Positions 13,101 to 14,849 of a DNA stretch of 14,849 nt are shown in pieces. A program made the position numbers and the translations under genes. Location of the stretch: assembly GCA_019973155.2 (NCBI GenBank), contig BPQB01000198.1, positions 1 to 14,849 of the forward strand, in the 5' to 3' direction. The notes under the pieces are model-generated. The model had not been told where the DNA came from. It did not search any database and saw only the letters and a program-made list of their open reading frames with translations. Each line of letters opens with the position of its first letter. The stretch's first letter is position 1. Source of the DNA: Phanerochaete sordida (taxonomy: Eukaryota > Basidiomycota > Agaricomycetes > Polyporales > Phanerochaetaceae).

Positions 13101-14681
13101 TGTCATGAGTGGATGAAGAGCGTATCCCTCTTTACTCGGCTAGTCAGTAAAACGCCCGACCAGACTATCTCCACCATCAAGCAATGCTTGTATAGTGAAG
13201 ACCCTCCCGTACCCAGCACTGTATTCGCTGCCACGGTAGCCGACCAAGAACAGACGTTAGTTGACATTTACCATTTTCTGCAGACCACGAAGCCGCCCAA
13301 GTTTGATACCACCCAGGAGAAGCAGCGATTTATCCAGAAAGCTCTGAAGTACTATGTTACCGGCAAAGCAATGTTCAAACGCCAAGGCCCAGCCGGACCC
13401 ACCAAAGTCATATTCAGGGCCAGTAAACGCACAGAGTTACTCCAAGCTGCACACGAAGGGCAAGGCCATCGCGGCGAGCAAGCAGTCTTAGCTATGCTTA
13501 AGCAGCGTTTCTTCTGGCCAGGAATGCAGAAAGATGTTCACCACCACGTTCAGTCATGTCACCAATGTCAGATTCGAAGCGTCAAAAAGGCACAAGTACC
13601 CATCATGGTCTCTACGCCTTCTACTCTATTCTTAAAGGTGTATGTTGATGTCATGTTTATGCCTCAGACCAAAGGATACAGATGTATAGCAGCCGCCAGA
13701 GATGACTTATCAGGAGCAGCAGAAGGCCGAGCTATGGGTCAGCCTAACTCAATCTCTATGGCGAAGTTTATCTGGGAGCAAGTATTTTGCAGATACGGAG
13801 CAGTCGGCCAGATCGTTACGGACAATGGAAGCGAAGTAGAAGCAGCCTTTACAGAGTTAATGAATCGCTTTGGAATACCTCAAGTTAAGATCTCTGCTTA
13901 CAACTCTAAGGCCAACGGAGTGGTAGAGAGAGGCCATTTCATTATTCGAGAATCAATTCTGAAGGAATGCGTAGGCAAGGTATCAGACTGGCCTAAGTTT
14001 GTGCCTCATGCCTTCTTCGCTGACAGAGTTACTGTCAGACGCCAGACAGGATATTCCCCATATTACTTACTGCATGGTCAGGACCCAGTCCTACCATTCG
14101 ACTTAACCGAATCCACATTTCTCGTTGACGGCTATCGACGAGGAATGACTTCAGAAGATCTACTTGCGTTACGTATTAGACAGCTTCAGAAGCGTCCTGA
14201 AGACTTAGCTAAGGCAGCGGAAGTCCTGAAGAAACACCGATTCCAGGCTAAGGAGCAGTTCGAAAGAAGATACAAGACACGGCTTGTCAGAGACTCTTAC
14301 CCCGCCGGTACCCTCGTGCTGATCAGAAATAAGGCTAAGGAGAATACCAATCAGAAGCACTTTGACAGATACCTAGGCCCGTACGAAGTAGTAAGGCAGA
14401 CTAGGAATGGAGCTTATGTCTTGCAGGAACTAGATGGAACAATATGGAGGCAGGCCATAGCAGCCTTTCGGCTTATCCCATATGTGTCCCGCTCTAGCAA
14501 GTATCTTCGTGATATTATGGAAGAGTTAGCCGAGGGATCAGAGGAAGACTCAGACACTGATGCATGGATTTCAGAAGTATCAGAAGACGCTTACGAGTCG
14601 CAAGATGAAGCACTCAAGGAAGCAGAAGCTGACTCTGATTATGAGGATGACAAATCATCTTCGTATTCATCCAGCGATTGA
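9855..14681 (+). CDS. pol: Pol polyprotein: membrane-segment leader, reverse transcriptase, RNase H, integrase
   Basis: This frame is +1 relative to ORF1 and overlaps it by at least 296 bases. The ATG at 9855 is only the first Met; true entry is probably by frameshift, splicing or a later ATG such as 10311. Residues about 153-430 are cargo-like, with a transmembrane segment (223-247). From about 430 the sequence is ordinary gypsy Pol: an RT N-terminal extension, RT (about 596-842, Asp703 and FIDD 765-768), connection, RNase H (D938, E980, D1006, D1051), and integrase (H1200, H1205, C1235, C1238; D1265, D1323, E1358) with a GPY/F-like module near 1505-1545. An acidic Ser-rich tail ends the protein. 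RT and RNase H make the cDNA and integrase inserts it into the genome. No chromodomain is seen. All catalytic residues are present, so the enzyme set looks intact. Confidence 0.93.
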   Translation: MSATPTRQPSHFTKGTGPRFSSQRSSSPSVSAATSGSTWASPFSTPAASRASTSRCTFATTTRTATTPAFGTCATACASAPSGTAAGSSATSPGDSLGNPVRPRLAGATIPIADHRADLPLACQRANTKDTRTPVTRKFDALSVPQFQTPSIMSLLTRSMFLGLCAARHAAAGAPGTRETRPTCLVAPPSSAGTSKPDTFVSTVASSGAVTVSSVGHGDIGGLANVLVVLICLGLVVYGLKALCMYLPKRLSARMKEVFTLNSPRYVSDLQPSQGTRDLLSQVTPGLARDFEVPVSHSCSPVSRISYPVSQHVSYCTYRECDACKAEAAVMSCRTPPSSARHDDQEASGDVRNSAAHHADTAIDVLMNVERYAPPSRPLPSTASAISLFGNPDPDAERISARRAAGANLDAHLPCTSDLVLQRENAGASPMFASTMPQVNYVAVSDEFNYIRWDEVEPILFTSDMNKFLDELDEDDTIITFDGGSLFSSAKPMSSPEVLTAYKRVDRKVKPVPAVFPEDARVTRQFPEDPLLSLPALPTKPPEFVPDGGRLTQENLDSMKLNPEGFLWPEELKLFQHILQLNQNCFVFEDSQRGTFREDYFSPYIIPVVPHVPWAYKNIPIPLGIHQKVIDLLREKIAAGVYESSQSSYRSKWFCVLKKSGKLRIVHDLQPLNKVSIRDAGLPPNLDNFVEPFAGRQVYTVFDLYWGFDARKVHPKSRDLTAFLTPLGLLRITSLPTGFTNSPAEFQACMAFILQHEIPDKANIFIDDLPIKGPETRYEDENGQPEVLAENPGIRRFIWEHANDVHRIVHRVGHAGGTFAPSKVQLAQERVTILGQQCTPEGRLPDSQRVEKILNWPPLKTPKDVRGFLGLCGTVRLWIENYSAKARPLAELIRHDAEFEWDKRRQAAFEELKKAITSPPALRPIDYDSENPVVLSVDSSIIAVGFILSQYDEQGKKRPSRYGSIPMNEREARYSQPKLELYGLFRALRAYRLYIIGVKKLIVEVDAKYIKGMMNDPDLQPNATINRWIQGILLFDFDLVHVPADKHRGPDALSRRELGEDEEVEDEDDTWLDDIPLLIPAQCHEWMKSVSLFTRLVSKTPDQTISTIKQCLYSEDPPVPSTVFAATVADQEQTLVDIYHFLQTTKPPKFDTTQEKQRFIQKALKYYVTGKAMFKRQGPAGPTKVIFRASKRTELLQAAHEGQGHRGEQAVLAMLKQRFFWPGMQKDVHHHVQSCHQCQIRSVKKAQVPIMVSTPSTLFLKVYVDVMFMPQTKGYRCIAAARDDLSGAAEGRAMGQPNSISMAKFIWEQVFCRYGAVGQIVTDNGSEVEAAFTELMNRFGIPQVKISAYNSKANGVVERGHFIIRESILKECVGKVSDWPKFVPHAFFADRVTVRRQTGYSPYYLLHGQDPVLPFDLTESTFLVDGYRRGMTSEDLLALRIRQLQKRPEDLAKAAEVLKKHRFQAKEQFERRYKTRLVRDSYPAGTLVLIRNKAKENTNQKHFDRYLGPYEVVRQTRNGAYVLQELDGTIWRQAIAAFRLIPYVSRSSKYLRDIMEELAEGSEEDSDTDAWISEVSEDAYESQDEALKEAEADSDYEDDKSSSYSSSD
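10025..10031 (+). promoter_or_regulatory. Candidate +1 frameshift site UUU_CGC
   Basis: In the ORF1 frame the codons here are TTT CGC, 40 codons before the ORF1 stop and inside the overlap. UUU_CGN is an established +1 shift motif in influenza A PA-X and in amalgaviruses. Slipping to UUC here would enter the pol frame, which is open from here to 14681. The same codon pair also occurs elsewhere in ORF1 (near 6845 and 8315), so the motif alone is weak evidence. A second candidate, CCC_U at 10130-10133, lies 15 bases before the stop. Confidence 0.3.
10155..10206 (+). other. Candidate 52-base spliceosomal intron at the ORF1/pol junction
   Basis: Donor GTACGT at 10155, branch-like CTGAC at 10192-10196 and acceptor GCAG ending at 10206 give a typical basidiomycete intron size. 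Removing 52 bases would join the ORF1 frame to the pol frame exactly. However, the ORF1 TAA at 10148-10150 lies 4 bases before the donor and would stay in the message, so splicing alone does not make a fusion. It could be chance. Confidence 0.25.
10521..10595 (+). other. Transmembrane segment in the Pol leader
   Basis: Pol-frame residues 223-247 (LANVLVVLICLGLVVYGLKA onward) form a strongly hydrophobic stretch of about 24 residues, followed by basic residues PKRLSARMK. By the positive-inside rule the C-terminal side, with RT and integrase, would face the cytosol. Upstream, a Met at 10311 begins a short weakly hydrophobic stretch (MSLLTRSMFLGLCAA) that could be a poor signal peptide, then a Ser/Thr/Ala-rich segment. 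A membrane span between protease and RT is not usual for this family. Confidence 0.7.
10697..10712 (+). repeat. 16-base direct repeat, copy inside Pol leader
   Basis: TCAAGTGACCCCCGGA is identical to 14707-14722 in the 3' untranslated region; extending left, 19 of 20 bases agree. Here it is coding (Ser-Gln-Val-Thr-Pro-Gly). It may mark a template-switch or recombination event that brought 3'-end sequence into the cargo. Confidence 0.6.
10734..10796 (+). repeat. Three tandem 21-base repeats (seven-residue period)
   Basis: Three units begin at 10734, 10755 and 10776 with CC(A/C)-GTA-AG(C/T), encoding Pro-Val-Ser followed by four variable residues (PVSHSCS, PVSRISY, PVSQHVS). The period of exactly 21 bases keeps the frame. 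They lie just after the transmembrane segment and before a small Cys cluster (C316, C321, C324). Role unknown. Confidence 0.6.
11136..11162 (+). repeat. Near-perfect 12-base direct repeat at the cargo/pol boundary
   Basis: GCTAGCCCCATG at 11136-11147 and GCTAGCACCATG at 11151-11162 differ at one base and are separated by TTT, giving a 15-base period (Ala-Ser-x-Met-x twice). It sits where GC-rich cargo gives way to AT-richer ordinary pol sequence, so it may mark a junction, though short repeats are common. Confidence 0.5.
11640..12378 (+). other. Reverse transcriptase domain
   Basis: Pol residues about 596-842. Ordered motifs are SSYRSKWFCVLKKSGKLRIV, DLQPLNKVSIRD, VYTVFDLYWGFD (catalytic Asp703), LPTGFTNSPAEFQ and NIFIDD (Asp767, Asp768). 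Canonical forms are LPQG and YxDD; Thr for Gln and Phe for Tyr are changes I associate with this basidiomycete group, not inactivating damage. The domain copies element RNA into cDNA inside the particle. Confidence 0.96.
12645..13025 (+). other. RNase H domain
   Basis: Pol residues about 931-1057. The four acidic residues expected at the active site are seen as SVDSS (D938), LELYGLF (E980), VEVDAKYI (D1006) and GPDALSRR (D1051). The first motif is usually TDAS. The domain degrades RNA in the RNA:DNA hybrid. It follows an RT connection region with the typical LNWPPLKTPKDVRGFLGL block. Confidence 0.93.
13437..14490 (+). other. Integrase: zinc-binding, catalytic and GPY/F-like modules
   Basis: Pol residues about 1195-1545. 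The zinc-binding module is H1200-X4-H1205 and C1235-X2-C1238. The catalytic core has D1265 (VYVDVMF), D1323 (IVTDNGSE) and E1358 (ANGVVERGH), with 34 residues between the last two. A YLGPYEVVRQTRNGAYVLQ block near 14375 matches the GPY/F module of Ty3/gypsy integrases. No chromodomain follows; the rest is an acidic Ser/Glu/Asp tail, so targeting by a chromodomain is not expected. Confidence 0.95.
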
Positions 14682-14748
14682 GTGGTAACTGGGGACAGTT
14701 AGTATTTCAAGTGACCCCCGGATATCCTGCGGTAAAATGGTTTACCAC
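14682..14748 (+). other. 3' untranslated segment with two small hairpins
   Basis: Two perfect six-base stems with four-base loops lie between the pol stop and the polypurine tract: TAACTG-GGGA-CAGTTA at 14686-14701 and GGTAAA-ATGG-TTTACC at 14731-14746. Between them is the second copy of the 16-base repeat (14707-14722). The spacing suggests an RNA structure, but nothing shows its role. Confidence 0.5.
14707..14722 (+). repeat. 16-base direct repeat, copy in 3' untranslated region
   Basis: This is identical to 10697-10712 in the Pol leader. It lies between the two hairpins and about 27 bases before the polypurine tract. Confidence 0.6.
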
Positions 14749-14758
14749 AAGAAAGGGA
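14749..14758 (+). other. Candidate polypurine tract
   Basis: AAGAAAGGGA is an all-purine run followed directly by TG, the expected first two bases of an LTR. In this family such a tract survives RNase H and primes plus-strand DNA. A second purine run at 14796-14807 is longer but is not followed by TG. Confidence 0.5.
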
Positions 14759-14849
14759 TGAAATGAAGACGATTTGTGTAAGGAGTACTAAGCGTGGGAA
14801 GAAGGAACTTACCAAGGCTCAGGAGAATTAAGCGTGAGATTGTGTTGCC
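14759..14849 (+). repeat. Probable 5' end of the 3' LTR (partial)
   Basis: If the polypurine tract is correct, the 3' LTR begins at the TG at 14759 and runs out of the window. The 91 bases in view show no open frame of note and contain TAAGCGTG twice. The matching 5' LTR start lies outside the window, so identity cannot be tested. Confidence 0.4.

Larger units (their letters stand above)
1..14849 (+). mobile_element. Giant Ty3/gypsy LTR retrotransposon, LTRs incomplete in window
   Basis: The order Gag, zinc knuckle, aspartic protease, reverse transcriptase, RNase H, integrase is that of Ty3/gypsy elements (integrase after RNase H, unlike Ty1/copia). Both long frames are open over their full length, so this copy looks recent or selected. 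It is unusually long because about 7.7 kb of open, GC-rich sequence separates protease from RT; a usual element of this family is roughly 5-7 kb inside its LTRs. The window probably begins inside the 5' LTR and ends inside the 3' LTR, because a primer-binding-site-like stretch and a polypurine tract lie just inside the two ends. LTR identity and target-site duplications cannot be checked here. The host is inferred to be a basidiomycete fungus from the style of the PR and RT motifs. Confidence 0.93.

Noticed and set aside
14500..14681. Possible C-terminal chromodomain after integrase
   Set aside because: The tail is acidic and Ser-rich and lacks the aromatic residues and fold pattern of a chromodomain.
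14796..14807. Alternative polypurine tract GGGAAGAAGGAA
   Set aside because: It is followed by CTTACC and not by TG, so it does not border a plausible LTR start as well as 14749-14758 does.

Overview
The window is almost entirely one very large, apparently coding-competent Ty3/gypsy (Metaviridae-type) LTR retrotransposon on the + strand. The wording of its protease and reverse-transcriptase blocks (LLLGRPWQRGNYV, DLQPLNKVSIRDAGLPP) resembles elements common in basidiomycete, probably Agaricomycete, fungal genomes. That host call rests on family resemblance remembered from sequence, not on a search. No host gene, tRNA, rRNA, CRISPR array or bacterial feature is visible.

Layout. Positions 1 to about 122 are probably the end of the 5' LTR. 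A plausible primer binding site lies at 130-146. ORF1 (188-10150, 3320 codons) starts with a normal Gag: a capsid-like helical region, an acidic/basic linker, and a CX2CX4HX4C zinc knuckle. An aspartic protease follows, with active site DTGS and flap-side motif LLLGRPW. In an ordinary element reverse transcriptase would come soon after. Here the frame instead stays open for about 2300 more codons of visibly more GC-rich sequence with no recognised domain. This cargo has acidic Ser-rich linkers, long charged helices, one globular-looking domain, and a diverged internal duplication. ORF2 (annotated 9855-14681) overlaps the end of ORF1 in the +1 frame. It carries about 280 residues of additional cargo with a clear transmembrane segment, then returns to ordinary pol sequence: reverse transcriptase (FIDD), RNase H, integrase (HX4H-CX2C, D-D-E) and a GPY/F-like module, with no chromodomain. 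After the pol stop come two small perfect hairpins, a candidate polypurine tract at 14749-14758 and the probable start of the 3' LTR.

How it would work. A single genomic RNA would give a giant Gag-PR-cargo protein. A pol product would need the RT frame to be reached by +1 frameshifting, by splicing plus stop bypass, or by separate initiation. The protease would then cut the polyproteins. The main novelty candidate is the roughly 7.7 kb open cargo between protease and RT, including its membrane segment. Its function is unknown and nothing in the sequence proves one.
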